Positions 36,862 through 46,271 are shown, counted from the stretch's first letter. The stretch: 64,000 nucleotides of DNA from Spirosoma profusum (GCF_014699005.1 NZ_JACWZY010000029.1:53899-117898), one strand, 5' to 3'. Notes: generated by a model not told the origin, from the letters alone. Program-made: numbers and translations.

Positions 36862-37713
36862 TTACACCAATCGAATGCCGCTCTCTTCCAGCGTAATTTT
36901 TCGCTCTCTATACAACGTTCCAACGGCTTTCTTGAACGTCTTTTTACTCATTTCCAGTGCCTTGTAAATGGCTTCGGGTGGACTGTTGTCGGTTAGAGGC
37001 AGAAAGCCGTTTTCAGCTTTTAACGTAGCGAGAATACGCTGGGCGTTTGGTTCCACATTCTCGAAACCACTACGTTGCAGACTTACGTCCACTCTATTGT
37101 CGTCGCGAATGTTTTTGATGTATCCAATAAGCGGGTCGCCCGGACGTAGCGTCCGGAAAATCTCGTTGCTGTAAATCAGGCCTTTGTAACGATTATTGAT
37201 AATGACGTTCATACCGAGATCAGTACGTTCATAGGCCAGTAGCTGTACTTCATCGCCAGTCTGTAAATTGCGTACATCAGGGTCAAGAAAGCGATTCAGT
37301 TTGCTGGAAGCCACCAGCCGATTCGTGCGTTCATCCAGATACATAAATACAACGTACCATTTTCCCACTTCCATTGGGTACGCCTGTTCGCGGTGGGGCA
37401 CCAGCAAATCTTTTTCGAGGCCCCAATCCAGAAATGCGCCGGCGCTGGTCACCGCTACGACCTGTAAACTACTGAACTCATCTCGCTGAATAGCAGGCGT
37501 TAACGTAGTGGCAATAGGTCGATCTTCGGAATCGGTATAGACAAATACGTCGATGTCGTCGTCTACTTCCAACGTATCAGGAACGTACTTGTTGGGGAGC
37601 AGTACGTCGTTGTCGTAATCATCGGAGCGCCGGTCCGACAGGTCGCCGAGAAAAAATCCTACGCTGGTTTCACGTAGTGCGGTAAGGGTGTTAATTCGTC
37701 CAATTTCGATCAT
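36862..37713 (-). CDS. S1-like RNA-binding protein, CvfB family
   Basis: 283 residues from the ATG at 37713 (MIEIGRINTLTALRETSVGF); a TTG 30 bases upstream is not needed. Several S1/OB-like domains (SVGFFLGDL; GAFLDWGLEKDLLVPHREQ; DLGMNVIINNRYKGLIYSNE) and a C-terminal winged helix (PEAIYKALEMSKKTFKKAVG) match CvfB/YitL. Family members bind RNA; in Firmicutes CvfB affects virulence-factor expression, but its role here is unknown. Confidence 0.9.
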   Translation of the reverse strand: MIEIGRINTLTALRETSVGFFLGDLSDRRSDDYDNDVLLPNKYVPDTLEVDDDIDVFVYTDSEDRPIATTLTPAIQRDEFSSLQVVAVTSAGAFLDWGLEKDLLVPHREQAYPMEVGKWYVVFMYLDERTNRLVASSKLNRFLDPDVRNLQTGDEVQLLAYERTDLGMNVIINNRYKGLIYSNEIFRTLRPGDPLIGYIKNIRDDNRVDVSLQRSGFENVEPNAQRILATLKAENGFLPLTDNSPPEAIYKALEMSKKTFKKAVGTLYRERKITLEESGIRLV

Positions 37714-37833
37714 ATAGTCGTAAAATCTCGCTCCGGTTGCCAACGCGAAATTAGGTATTTTCGGTCAGCATACCGGGTTTCTTAACAACAAGAGTAGGCA
37801 ACGTAATGTAGTACGAAGCGATTTGGCAATCCA

Positions 37834-37864
37834 TTGTCCAGACCATAGATTTAATGTAGCTTTG
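37834..37864 (+). promoter_or_regulatory. Bacteroidota-type promoter for the LytS-like kinase
   Basis: TTG at 37834-37836, a 20-base spacer and TAGCTTTG at 37857-37864: a close fit to TTG-N19-TAnnTTTG. Expected transcription start is about 37870, some 25 bases before the ATG. Confidence 0.65.
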
Positions 37865-37893
37865 GCAATACGTTTCCGGTACGTTAATTGACC

Positions 37894-38919
37894 ATGAAAT
37901 TACCCGTCTATTCCCGGTACGACCATTTATTACAACTCATCGTACTCCCCTTATACATTGCCGTTCTCAACTGGCTCCTGATTCGGGAAGCGTATTGGGA
38001 AAGCTGGACTACGTTTGGGATAGCTACGGGTATTACGTTGATCGATGCGTTTTTCAACTGGTACATCAACAACGGCATCGCCTTGAAAGTGAACCAGATG
38101 CACCCTGACCCGCGTCAATACGTGGTTCGGGCGTTTCGGCGGTTTGCGGCCACCGGCATCAGCTCATCGCTGCACGTTATCGTGCTGTTTTTTATTTACT
38201 GGTTTATTCATTTATCGGGTTTCGAACCCAGTCTGTCGCGACTGGGACTGGCCGTGTTGTTTACGATTGTTATTGTGGCGGTGGTAGTCGTTACGTATGA
38301 GAGCATCGACAGTTTTGGTTATTGGCAGAAATCTCAACGAGAAGTCGATACGCTCACGAAAGCGCAGATGCAGGCTGAATTGAACGCGCTACGTCAGCAG
38401 GTAAATCCGCATTTTCTCTTCAACAGCCTGAATTCGCTCATTACGCTCATTGGTGAAAACCCTAAACTGGCTGAAACTTTTGCCGAAGAACTCAGTTCGG
38501 TATATCGCTACCTGCTACGTAGCAACGACAGCCCACTGACTCCGCTCGCTAACGAACTTGAATTTCTGCAATCGTATTATCACCTGCTGAAAACCCGTCA
38601 TGGAGAAGCGCTTTCGCTGGTAACGACCATTTATCCTGGCTCCGAAACGAAGCAATTGCCACCCCTGACGCTTCAGTTACTGATCGAAAATGCGGTGAAA
38701 CACAACATCATTTTGCCGGATCAACCCCTTACAATTAAGCTTAGCGCTACTGAAAATCAACTGATTGTCAGCAATAATCTTCAACGAAAAGCCAGTCGAA
38801 CGCTTTCGACTGGAGTCGGCCTCAGCAATATTCTGAGTAAGTACCAGATGATGGGACAATCCGTTCCTGTCATTGAAGATGATGGTCGGGAATTTCGCGT
38901 TACGTTGCCACTGGTATAG
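37894..38919 (+). CDS. LytS-type membrane sensor histidine kinase (orphan)
   Basis: 341 residues from the ATG at 37894 (a TTG six bases upstream is not preferred). Four membrane segments in about 1-145, then a His_kinase domain (PF06580 type) with the phospho-acceptor in QQVNPHFLFNSLNSL and a HATPase-like end (LQLLIENAVKHN, GVGLSNILSKY). Such kinases normally pair with a LytTR response regulator; none is next to it in this window, where the Mla-type genes follow 173 bases on. A dyad with GACAG/CTGTC ends is near 38930. Confidence 0.92.
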   Translation: MKLPVYSRYDHLLQLIVLPLYIAVLNWLLIREAYWESWTTFGIATGITLIDAFFNWYINNGIALKVNQMHPDPRQYVVRAFRRFAATGISSSLHVIVLFFIYWFIHLSGFEPSLSRLGLAVLFTIVIVAVVVVTYESIDSFGYWQKSQREVDTLTKAQMQAELNALRQQVNPHFLFNSLNSLITLIGENPKLAETFAEELSSVYRYLLRSNDSPLTPLANELEFLQSYYHLLKTRHGEALSLVTTIYPGSETKQLPPLTLQLLIENAVKHNIILPDQPLTIKLSATENQLIVSNNLQRKASRTLSTGVGLSNILSKYQMMGQSVPVIEDDGREFRVTLPLV

Positions 38920-38999
38920 GCCCGGACAGCCGGAGCCTGTCGAAGCCTTTTGCCACTAATCGTCAGATTTATGCGTACCTGATAGAAACTGATTTAGCT

Positions 39000-39007
39000 T
39001 AATTTTG
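39000..39007 (+). promoter_or_regulatory. Possible -7 element (TAATTTTG) for the Mla-type operon
   Basis: TAATTTTG fits TAnnTTTG and lies 85 bases before the permease start. No matching -33 TTG is visible. Confidence 0.35.
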
Positions 39008-39092
39008 GGCGGAATAAAACCCCTTTGCAGCCAAATCAGTTATTAACGTATAGCCACCCGGTAGGTGTCCGGTACTGGCTCAACCCGTATTA

Positions 39093-39902
39093 ATGCCGCC
39101 TTCAACAACCAACTCTACCGAATCACCCCGAGGTCGTCGCGTATTGACCCGGTCGCTCGACCAGTTTTTTATGAACATGGCCGATGTGGCTGCTTTTGTC
39201 GGGCGTTTTTTCCGGGAAGCTTTCATGCCGCCCTATGAATTCAAGGAAATTGTCCGGCAGTGTTACGAAGTCGGCTACCGGTCTCTGCTGCTGATTTCAA
39301 CGACAGGCTTCATTACCGGTATGGTATTTACCAATCAGTCGCGACCGTCGCTGGCGGAGTTTGGCGCTACGTCCTGGCTCCCCTCGCTGATTGCCATCGC
39401 CATTGTACGAGCCTTAGGGCCGCTTGTAACTGCACTGATTGCCGCCGGTAAAGTGGGCTCTAGTATCGGTGCTGAAATCGGCTCTATGAACGTAACGGAG
39501 CAAATCGATGCGATGGAGGTGTCGGGCACCGATCCGTTTAAGTTTCTGGTCGTCAGCCGTGTAATCGCTACGTCGTTTACCATTCCGCTCCTGACGATGT
39601 ATACCGTGTTTGTGGCGCTGATGGGTGCTTACCTCAACGTGACTGTTAACGAGCAGACCAGCTTTACGTCCTATATCCAGGAAATTTTCGGCGCCATTAC
39701 GTACCTGGACATTTTTTCGTCGGTACTGAAATCTATTGTTTTTGGTTTTACTATCGGCATGGTCGGCTGTTATAAAGGTTACCACTCATCGAAAGGAACG
39801 GAAGGCGTCGGAAAAGCGGCCAATGCATCGGTGGTGACGGCAATGTTTTTAGTGTTTATCGAAGAACTCATCGCGTTACAGATTGTCGGCGCTCTGCGCT
39901 GA
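39093..39902 (+). CDS. MlaE-type lipid ABC transporter permease
   Basis: 269 residues, five or so membrane helices, with the MlaE family core (GFITGMVFTNQSRPSLAEFG; VTALIAAGKVGSSIGAEIGS; EQIDAMEVSGTDPFKFLVVSR). It forms the inner-membrane part of an MCE-type phospholipid transporter that keeps outer-membrane lipid asymmetry. The ATPase gene follows after 23 bases and the MCE protein gene further on, so permease, ATPase and substrate-binding parts are together. Confidence 0.93.
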   Translation: MPPSTTNSTESPRGRRVLTRSLDQFFMNMADVAAFVGRFFREAFMPPYEFKEIVRQCYEVGYRSLLLISTTGFITGMVFTNQSRPSLAEFGATSWLPSLIAIAIVRALGPLVTALIAAGKVGSSIGAEIGSMNVTEQIDAMEVSGTDPFKFLVVSRVIATSFTIPLLTMYTVFVALMGAYLNVTVNEQTSFTSYIQEIFGAITYLDIFSSVLKSIVFGFTIGMVGCYKGYHSSKGTEGVGKAANASVVTAMFLVFIEELIALQIVGALR

Positions 39903-39925
39903 AACAGGCAATCAGTTGATTATCC

Positions 39926-40711
39926 ATGAAATCAAAAGAGACAAACGAAACCGTTATCAGCATCAAGGGGTTGCGTAAATCCTTTGGTGATTTGCACGTA
40001 TTGCGGGGCGTCAATCTGGAGGTGAGTCGAAACGAAAACGTAGTGGTATTGGGCCGGTCGGGAACTGGAAAATCTGTACTGATCAAAATCATGGTTGGGC
40101 TACTTAAACCCGATGCCGGCAAGGTAATTGTGCTGGGGCATGACGTTGAACAGCTACGGGGTAAAGAACTCGACGAATTTCGGCAGAAAGTAGGTTTTTC
40201 GTTCCAGAGTAGTGCGCTTTACGACAGCATGAGTATCCGCGAAAACCTGGAATTTCCGCTGGTACGTAACATTAGAAACCTAAGTCGTGCCGAAATCAAC
40301 AAAGCCGTTGAAAAAGCGTTGAGTGATGTGGGTTTGTCGCAGACTATCAACCAGATGCCTGCTGAATTGTCGGGAGGGCAGCGGAAACGTATCGGCATTG
40401 CCCGGACCCTGATTTTAAAGCCGGAAATTATGCTTTATGACGAACCTACCGCCGGTCTAGACCCTATCACCAGCATCGAAATTAACAACCTGATCAACGA
40501 AGTCCGAGAACGACTGGGTGCTACGTCGATCATCATTACCCACGATTTAACCTGCGCGAAATCGACCGGCGACCGCATTGCAATGTTACTGGATGGAAAA
40601 TTTGAACGTATCGGTACGTTCGATGAGGTTTTTGCTGACCCTGACGAACGCATTCAGCAGTTTTACAATTACAACTTTACAGAACAAAAATCGGTGCCGC
40701 CCGTGCGGTAA
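39926..40711 (+). CDS. MlaF-type ABC transporter ATP-binding protein
   Basis: 261 residues with Walker A GRSGTGKS, signature LSGGQRKRIGIAR, Walker B IMLYDEPTAGLDP and the H-loop IITHDLTCAKS. It powers the neighbouring MlaE-type permease. Its stop codon lies in the left arm of an inverted repeat that fills much of the gap to the MCE gene. Confidence 0.95.
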   Translation: MKSKETNETVISIKGLRKSFGDLHVLRGVNLEVSRNENVVVLGRSGTGKSVLIKIMVGLLKPDAGKVIVLGHDVEQLRGKELDEFRQKVGFSFQSSALYDSMSIRENLEFPLVRNIRNLSRAEINKAVEKALSDVGLSQTINQMPAELSGGQRKRIGIARTLILKPEIMLYDEPTAGLDPITSIEINNLINEVRERLGATSIIITHDLTCAKSTGDRIAMLLDGKFERIGTFDEVFADPDERIQQFYNYNFTEQKSVPPVR

Positions 40712-40780
40712 AATGGTTAATGAATAATGGATCTATAGTCACGCGTTTTCCTGTAAAGCCTTATTCATTAACCATTTTAC
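40708..40780. repeat. 20-bp perfect inverted repeat between mlaF-like and MCE genes
   Basis: Arms 40708-40727 and 40761-40780 are exact complements around a 33-base loop. The left arm overlaps the ATPase stop codon. It may tune expression of the MCE gene or be an inserted palindromic element. Confidence 0.8.
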
Positions 40781-40916
40781 ATTATTCATTAATACGTTAT
40801 GTAAACTTTCGAGTTGCTGCTACGTTTAATGGATTGATTGACAACGTATCAGCATTTTTTGTGTCCGCACGCTGGCTACGTCGTTTCAATAGACAGCTAC
40901 CGACCACCAATTAACT

Positions 40917-41951
40917 ATGAATACCGAATCAACTAAACGTTCTGTTATCGTCGGCATTTTTGTTGTGCTGGCTCTTGTCATATTTCTAGCAGGTGTATTT
41001 GTACTTGGGGGGCAGCAAAAACGCTTCACCAGCAGCATCCGGGTAATCGCCCTTTTTAAAGATGTTGGCGGTTTGAAAGCGGGTAACAATGTCTGGTTTT
41101 CAGGTGTAAAAATTGGCACAGTGAAACGTATCAGCATCTACAGCAATGAGCAGGTAGAGGTGGATATGAACATTGAGGAAAGTTCAAAGCAATACATCCG
41201 CAATGATGCTACCGCTACTATTGGCTCTGACGGGTTAATTGGTAACAAAATCGTTGTGCTCACAGGTGGAACAAACAACCACCCTGAAATTGAAGACGGC
41301 GACAAGTTAAAAACAACCGAAGCCCTAAGTTCTGATCAAATTATGGCGACGCTTCAGGAAAACAACAATAACCTGCTACGTGTCACCAACGATTTCAAAG
41401 AGCTGGTAGGTAATCTTCGGCGTGGGAAAGGTACTGTGGGGGCCGTTTTGACAGATTCACTCGTGGCCATGAATTTCAAACGAGCCATGCAGAATCTGGA
41501 GAAAGCTTCTGAAAATACAACCCGGATAACCGGTTCGGTTTCGCAGTTTGCGGCTAAGCTGAACACGAAAGGAACATTAGCCAATGAACTCGTGACCGAT
41601 ACGACCATTTTCCACCGGTTAAGCCAGTCGGCCAATCAGTTTGCGGTTACCGCCAAATCGGCAGACAGAGCGGTCAATACGTTGAATCAGACGACGGACA
41701 ACCTCCAGCGAGCTTCCGAAAAACTAAATAATACCAACAGTCCGTTGGGCGTATTGCTGACGGATCAGGAAACAGCCAATAACCTGCGTTCTACGTTACG
41801 TAACCTGAACCGGGGAACGGCGCTACTAAATGAAGATTTGAAAGCGGCTCAGAATAACTTTCTGCTACGTGGTTATTTCAAGAAACAATCGAAAGCAGAA
41901 GCCAAGCGCATCGCTGATAGTACGGCAGCAGCGAATAAGGTTAATCAATAA
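40917..41951 (+). CDS. MlaD family (MCE-domain) protein
   Basis: 344 residues: an N-terminal membrane anchor (VIVGIFVVLALVIFLAGVFV), one MCE domain (about 38-118: IRVIALFKDVGGLKAGNNVW, IGSDGLIGNKIVVLTGG) and a long helical, coiled-coil C-terminus (about 140-330), as in periplasm-spanning single-MCE proteins. It carries lipid between the membranes with the MlaE/MlaF-type proteins. The 205-base gap before it holds an inverted repeat but no gene. Confidence 0.93.
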   Translation: MNTESTKRSVIVGIFVVLALVIFLAGVFVLGGQQKRFTSSIRVIALFKDVGGLKAGNNVWFSGVKIGTVKRISIYSNEQVEVDMNIEESSKQYIRNDATATIGSDGLIGNKIVVLTGGTNNHPEIEDGDKLKTTEALSSDQIMATLQENNNNLLRVTNDFKELVGNLRRGKGTVGAVLTDSLVAMNFKRAMQNLEKASENTTRITGSVSQFAAKLNTKGTLANELVTDTTIFHRLSQSANQFAVTAKSADRAVNTLNQTTDNLQRASEKLNNTNSPLGVLLTDQETANNLRSTLRNLNRGTALLNEDLKAAQNNFLLRGYFKKQSKAEAKRIADSTAAANKVNQ

Positions 41952-41982
41952 CGATCATGGCTGGCACAGCGTTTAGCCGCTA

Positions 41983-42633
41983 TTATTCAATCAAAAATTT
42001 AAACGTACGGCCCTGATATTGTGAAGCCTGTATCGTTTTCCTTAACTGTTTAAAGGACTCATAAGGGCCAGTGGCGGCTGTCAGATTGATAAGCCAGGGG
42101 GGCAGACTTCCGCCGGGATTTACTCGGCAATGATAATCGATTTTTAGCTCCTGGTTTGGCTGCGGTTGTACTTCCCAGACAGCTAACCAATCAACGACAC
42201 GAACAGTTTGGGGCTGGGGAGGTACCTCATCGGCAACTTTATTAATCTGAATCCGCAACACGTGCGTACTCGGGTCCTGAGAAAACGTCAATCGAACGTT
42301 CATATCCCGATTCTCGACTGGCCATGGCAACGCCGTTTCAATATAATAATAGATCTCTGTCTCACTAACGCGACGTAACAGCCGGGAAGTTTTTGTCTTG
42401 TACATCAACTTGGGGTAATTCTCAATATCTGAAAGCATAGCTACCAGTGACGACAAAGTGCCCTGGAAGGTAGTTTGCACCCGTAACTCCTTCAGACGAT
42501 TACCCAGTAAGTTCCGAGAATAAACGCGGATTCCATCCTTGTCTTTTTCAAGATTCCAGTCACCCGAAGTCTGCGAACAGCCAATCCTGTTTATTCCTAC
42601 TAAAGCAACCATCAGCAATACGATTCGGCGCAT
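41983..42633 (-). CDS. START-domain lipid-binding protein, exported
   Basis: 216 residues with a signal peptide (MRRIVLLMVALVGINRIGCS) and a START-like domain over the rest (GDWNLEKDKDGIRVYSRN, LPWPVENRDMNVRLTF, DWLAVWEVQPQ). START domains hold a lipid in a hydrophobic cup. It is convergent with the MCE gene, 31 bases away; a lipid-trafficking link is plausible but only positional. Confidence 0.88.
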   Translation of the reverse strand: MRRIVLLMVALVGINRIGCSQTSGDWNLEKDKDGIRVYSRNLLGNRLKELRVQTTFQGTLSSLVAMLSDIENYPKLMYKTKTSRLLRRVSETEIYYYIETALPWPVENRDMNVRLTFSQDPSTHVLRIQINKVADEVPPQPQTVRVVDWLAVWEVQPQPNQELKIDYHCRVNPGGSLPPWLINLTAATGPYESFKQLRKTIQASQYQGRTFKFLIE

Positions 42634-42818
42634 TCATTTTACTTTTTAGTGTGACAATATTTTCCTTCAACCGTGAAAGCCACTACTCTACTGGACATTA
42701 TTTATTACTCAGTCTGACTATGTATCCAGACTATATGATTTCACAAAACTCTCCCTACACAGGGCAGTTTCATGTGGTTGATAGCCGATGACGAATTTGG
42801 AGCGTTTCAGAGGAAGTA

Positions 42819-42872
42819 CCTAACGTAGCACGGCCCCGAAAGAAGTTTCTTTCGGGGCCGTGCTACGTTAGG
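42819..42872. terminator. 26-bp perfect stem with a 2-base loop after the GMC operon
   Basis: Arms 42819-42844 and 42847-42872 pair perfectly; the stem is GC-rich at its centre and contains the word ACGTAG. It lies about 65 bases past the small-subunit stop on the minus strand, and ahead of the START gene. No U-run follows, so it may end or protect transcripts by structure alone. Confidence 0.65.
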
Positions 42873-42936
42873 AGAGGTATGAAGTAGGTTGTATAAATTA
42901 TAAATGGCTGGTCAACAGCATACATCATACATTTAT

Positions 42937-43578
42937 TTACCCTTTATTCTGATTCAGTTCACGCTCCTCGTACGCAAGCCCGTACTGTTTCAGTACGTCG
43001 GCCGGAACGCCATCCCACTGATTTGGTACATTACCGACATAACCCAGGTCTTTAACGCCCATTTGGCTGGTATAAAAGCCCGAAGCAGTCATATTACGCA
43101 TCATGCTGAAAAACGCTGCGCCCTGCGTCATATCGGGTTTGGCCTTACCTGGATACGCAATTTGTTCCACCAACTCAATCTGTTGCGCCTTGGTGCACAG
43201 AACGAATTGCTTACCATACCGTTTCACACACGTATTGTCGAGCCAGCGAATACCTCCACGCATGGGTGTCTGGTTTCGCGGCTGGTCTTTCATCATGAAT
43301 TCGATGAACGCCGGTACGCCTGCCTGCGACGCACTACCTGATCGTTCGTCGGCTGGGATGATGATGTCTGATAATACCGTAACAGTCTGCAATTCATGGG
43401 GAGTAAAAAATTTCTCCGCGTGCAATTTGGCGTCTCGCTCGGCTTCAAACTTCTGCCGACCACCCGGAATTTTTAACGGTTTGGGCTCTGGTGGCTCGGG
43501 AACGGCGGCTTCAACGGGCGTTACGGCCAGGCCAAAACCGGTCAGGGAAAGGGCTTTTAAAGAATCTCTTCGTTTCAT
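42937..43578 (-). CDS. Gluconate 2-dehydrogenase subunit 3-like protein (GMC small subunit)
   Basis: 213 residues from the ATG at 43578. The longer frame from 43701 would run into the GMC gene and adds no family sequence. The N-terminus has a twin-arginine-like signal (MKRRDSLKALSLTGFG). The body matches gluconate 2-dehydrogenase subunit 3 (FFTPHELQTVTVLSDIIIPA, VPAFIEFMMKDQ). It should form an exported complex with the GMC oxidoreductase encoded upstream and carry it through the Tat system. Confidence 0.9.
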   Translation of the reverse strand: MKRRDSLKALSLTGFGLAVTPVEAAVPEPPEPKPLKIPGGRQKFEAERDAKLHAEKFFTPHELQTVTVLSDIIIPADERSGSASQAGVPAFIEFMMKDQPRNQTPMRGGIRWLDNTCVKRYGKQFVLCTKAQQIELVEQIAYPGKAKPDMTQGAAFFSMMRNMTASGFYTSQMGVKDLGYVGNVPNQWDGVPADVLKQYGLAYEERELNQNKG

Positions 43579-43672
43579 AGTTCGTAGAGGCTTCACGTTC
43601 CGGATTGTGCCGGTCGTCGTTATGCTTCCTTTAAAAGAAAAACGACAACCAGAACTACCGAAAATGAAGTAG

Positions 43673-45418
43673 TTAAATATTCTTTTGTTTAACCTGGTCA
43701 ATTAAATACTCGGATGTACGCATGGAAGACGCCAGAATGGTCCACGTTACGTTCTTATCGCCCTGCGACGGGAACGGTGCCGCATCGACCACAAACAGGT
43801 TTTTCACATCGTGCGCCTGCTGATATTTGTTCAATACCGAGTTTTTGGGATCATTACCCATCCGTGCGGTTCCTACTTCGTGAATAATCTGACCCGGAAG
43901 CGCCAGACCATAATTGTTGGATGCATCCGGCTTATTGCCCAGCGCAATACCGCCCATCGAATGAATAATTTCTTCGAAGGTATCCTGCATGTGCTTGGCC
44001 TGCTTGATTTCGTGTTCCGACCACTTGTAGTTGAAACGTAGCACCGGAATCCCGTATTTATCCACTACGTTCGGGTCAATTTCGCAGTAGTTACTTTCGA
44101 GAGGGACGGGTTCACCACGACCGGCCATACCGACATACGCTCCATAGAAGCGCCGGTAATCGTCTTTCAGACTGGCACCGTAACCACCGCCCGGTTTCAG
44201 CTTACCATCACGACCTGGAATCATGCCGTTCATATCTTCGATACCCCAGCCAAATCCATAGGCGGGCATACCCATTCCACCCCAGTACTCAATGTGATAC
44301 CCACGTGGGAAATCCAGTTTCTTATTATCGAGCCACCAGGGCGTGAATACGTGCATCCCACCAACACCATCTTCGTTGTAGCGCTTGCGGTCCATCAAAG
44401 CCGGAACAAATGCCGAGCGGGACGCGCCCGTTGAGTCGTTTATGTATTTTCCGACTACACCACTGCTATTAGCAAGACCCGTTTGGAATCGGCTCGATTT
44501 GGAGTTGAGCAGTAAACGGGCAGTTTCGCCAGCACTGGCAGCCAGCACTACGGTTTTGGCCTTAACGGTGATTTCCTGCAACGTTTGCGTATTAACGTAG
44601 CTGACACCTGTTGCCAGACCGGTTGCAGGGTCGGTTATGACTTCGCGCACCATCGCTCCGTTGATGAGCGTTACGTTGCCCGTTGCCATGGCTGGTTTCA
44701 CCAGCACCGACGAAGACGAGAAATCGGCATACGCCTGACAGGCACGTCCGCACTGGCTGCAATAAAAGCACTGACCGCGCTCATTATTAATGGGTTTGGT
44801 CAGAATCGATAGCCGCGACGGAATCACCGGAATGCCGATGCTACGTGCCCCTTTCCGAATCATCAGTTCGTGCAGACGAGGTTTGGGTGCTGGTAAAAAG
44901 ATACCATCGGGTTCGGAAGGCATATTTTCAATAGAGCCGAATACACCGATAAGCCTGTCGACGCGGTCGTAGAATGGCTTGATATCGTCGTAACCAATGG
45001 GCCAGTCTTCGCCCACGCCTGTCATGCTTTTCCGACGAAAATCATCGGGTGCGAAACGTAGTGAAATACGTCCCCAGTGGTTGGTACGTCCACCGAGCAT
45101 CCGCGACCGAAACCACATGAAGTTAGAGCCTCTCGCGTTCGTATAGGGTTCACCTTCGATGTCCCAGCCTCCCCAGGCCGCGTCGAAATCGCCGAACGCA
45201 CGGGTAGTTCCCGCGCCCCGTCTTGGCGATTCCCAAGGCCATTTCAGTTGGGTAATATATTTAGGATCAGCTGGGTCGAAATAGCCACCCGCTTCCAGTA
45301 GCACAACTTTGGCCCCAGCTTTCGCCAGCGTATAAGCCGCCATGCCCCCTCCTGCCCCCGAGCCAACAATGGCGACATCGTATTGCGTCGGTGGTTTTTG
45401 TATCTGAAATGACTTCAT
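43673..45418 (-). CDS. GMC family oxidoreductase, large subunit
   Basis: 581 residues with the FAD-binding motif VAIVGSGAGGGMAAYTLAKA at the start, GMC motifs through the body (GGRTNHWGRISLRF), and the C-terminal catalytic region HEVGTARMG and DKNVTWTIL with the His/Asn pair. A Cys cluster CFYCSQCGRACQ at about 219-230 is typical of the membrane-bound dehydrogenase type. Together with the small subunit it resembles glucoside 3-dehydrogenase or gluconate/sorbitol dehydrogenase; the cytochrome partner is not adjacent. It would oxidise a sugar in the periplasm. Confidence 0.92.
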   Translation of the reverse strand: MKSFQIQKPPTQYDVAIVGSGAGGGMAAYTLAKAGAKVVLLEAGGYFDPADPKYITQLKWPWESPRRGAGTTRAFGDFDAAWGGWDIEGEPYTNARGSNFMWFRSRMLGGRTNHWGRISLRFAPDDFRRKSMTGVGEDWPIGYDDIKPFYDRVDRLIGVFGSIENMPSEPDGIFLPAPKPRLHELMIRKGARSIGIPVIPSRLSILTKPINNERGQCFYCSQCGRACQAYADFSSSSVLVKPAMATGNVTLINGAMVREVITDPATGLATGVSYVNTQTLQEITVKAKTVVLAASAGETARLLLNSKSSRFQTGLANSSGVVGKYINDSTGASRSAFVPALMDRKRYNEDGVGGMHVFTPWWLDNKKLDFPRGYHIEYWGGMGMPAYGFGWGIEDMNGMIPGRDGKLKPGGGYGASLKDDYRRFYGAYVGMAGRGEPVPLESNYCEIDPNVVDKYGIPVLRFNYKWSEHEIKQAKHMQDTFEEIIHSMGGIALGNKPDASNNYGLALPGQIIHEVGTARMGNDPKNSVLNKYQQAHDVKNLFVVDAAPFPSQGDKNVTWTILASSMRTSEYLIDQVKQKNI

Positions 45419-45624
45419 GTAATTAGGTAATGGTTAATACGTTTCAAGCGGAAAAATAACGCTATTCTCTGTCTAAAAGAAAAATATTTTAAAAACTACC
45501 CCTATCTCAGGCAGGCCTCTCACTATCCATTATAACGATGATAAACGTAATTATAGTAACGAACATACTGATAATTAGTCAGTCACATTGACCCTTACGC
45601 ATTGGTGAATAGTTGCCTTCGTAT

Positions 45625-46155
45625 TCAGAAGCTCCTGCCAAAACTTATTCCGAAGAAAACACCCCTGGAGCGGCTATTCTCCTGGCTATTGAGAACAATA
45701 AATGGATTTACTATGACCCGAAAACAGGATGGCCCCCTCGGCTCCTGAAGCCGATAAGCAATGACAGGGGAAACAAATATATTGGCTGAGCCAGCACCAG
45801 GATAATTCGTATCATAGTTACGTCCCACTGATGAGCTTAAGCCTAACTCCAGATGGTTTTTCCGTTGGCCCAGAAGTGCATAAAGTTGACCAACAACTCT
45901 TGATTGCATTAATTTTACTCCGGCCAGGCTACCTCCTGCCCGATACCCAAATAACCAGTTCAGTTTCGGAGACGTAGCAATTATTCGATCATAATTAAGC
46001 GAATACAACGGATTAGACCCGCCCAGTTCCAGATAAATAGCATTACGTGCCTGGAACGGAAAAGGCTTATCCTGAGCCAGTATCGGAGACTCAAAAACAG
46101 CGAACAAAAGAATCTGGATGCGGAAAAAGTGTACACATTTTGTCATGCTTCCCAT
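45625..46155 (-). CDS. Hypothetical exported protein, beta-barrel-like
   Basis: 176 residues; ATGs at 46155 and 46146 both give a plausible signal peptide ending LAQ. The mature part has alternating strands and aromatic ends (NAIYLELGGSNPLYSLNYDR, LNWLFGYRAGGSL, ending FFGISFGRSF), like a small outer-membrane barrel. No family recognised. It stands alone between the GMC operon and the divergent TRIC gene. Confidence 0.65.
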   Translation of the reverse strand: MGSMTKCVHFFRIQILLFAVFESPILAQDKPFPFQARNAIYLELGGSNPLYSLNYDRIIATSPKLNWLFGYRAGGSLAGVKLMQSRVVGQLYALLGQRKNHLELGLSSSVGRNYDTNYPGAGSANIFVSPVIAYRLQEPRGPSCFRVIVNPFIVLNSQENSRSRGVFFGISFGRSF

Positions 46156-46263
46156 GACCTTTTTAATTGAGTTACGGTTGTAAGAAACTAGTTATGCGCG
46201 TGTCTGGAAAGCAAAATTTTATCTGATTATCCATCGTATCAGTAAACAGGACTCGATCCCATT

Positions 46264-46271
46264 TACTTTTG
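46264..46271 (+). promoter_or_regulatory. Possible -7 element (TACTTTTG) for the TRIC gene
   Basis: TACTTTTG fits TAnnTTTG, 55 bases before the chosen ATG; no clear -33 element. Confidence 0.35.

Noticed and set aside
38923..38948. Small GACAG/CTGTC dyad after the LytS-type kinase
   Set aside because: Only five paired bases with no T-run; too weak to call a terminator.
40720..40914. 64-codon frame between mlaF-like and MCE genes
   Set aside because: Starts in the loop side of an inverted repeat, no conserved character; treated as noncoding.
43579..43701. Longer N-terminus for the GMC small subunit
   Set aside because: Would overlap the GMC gene and put 41 unrelated residues ahead of the twin-arginine signal.
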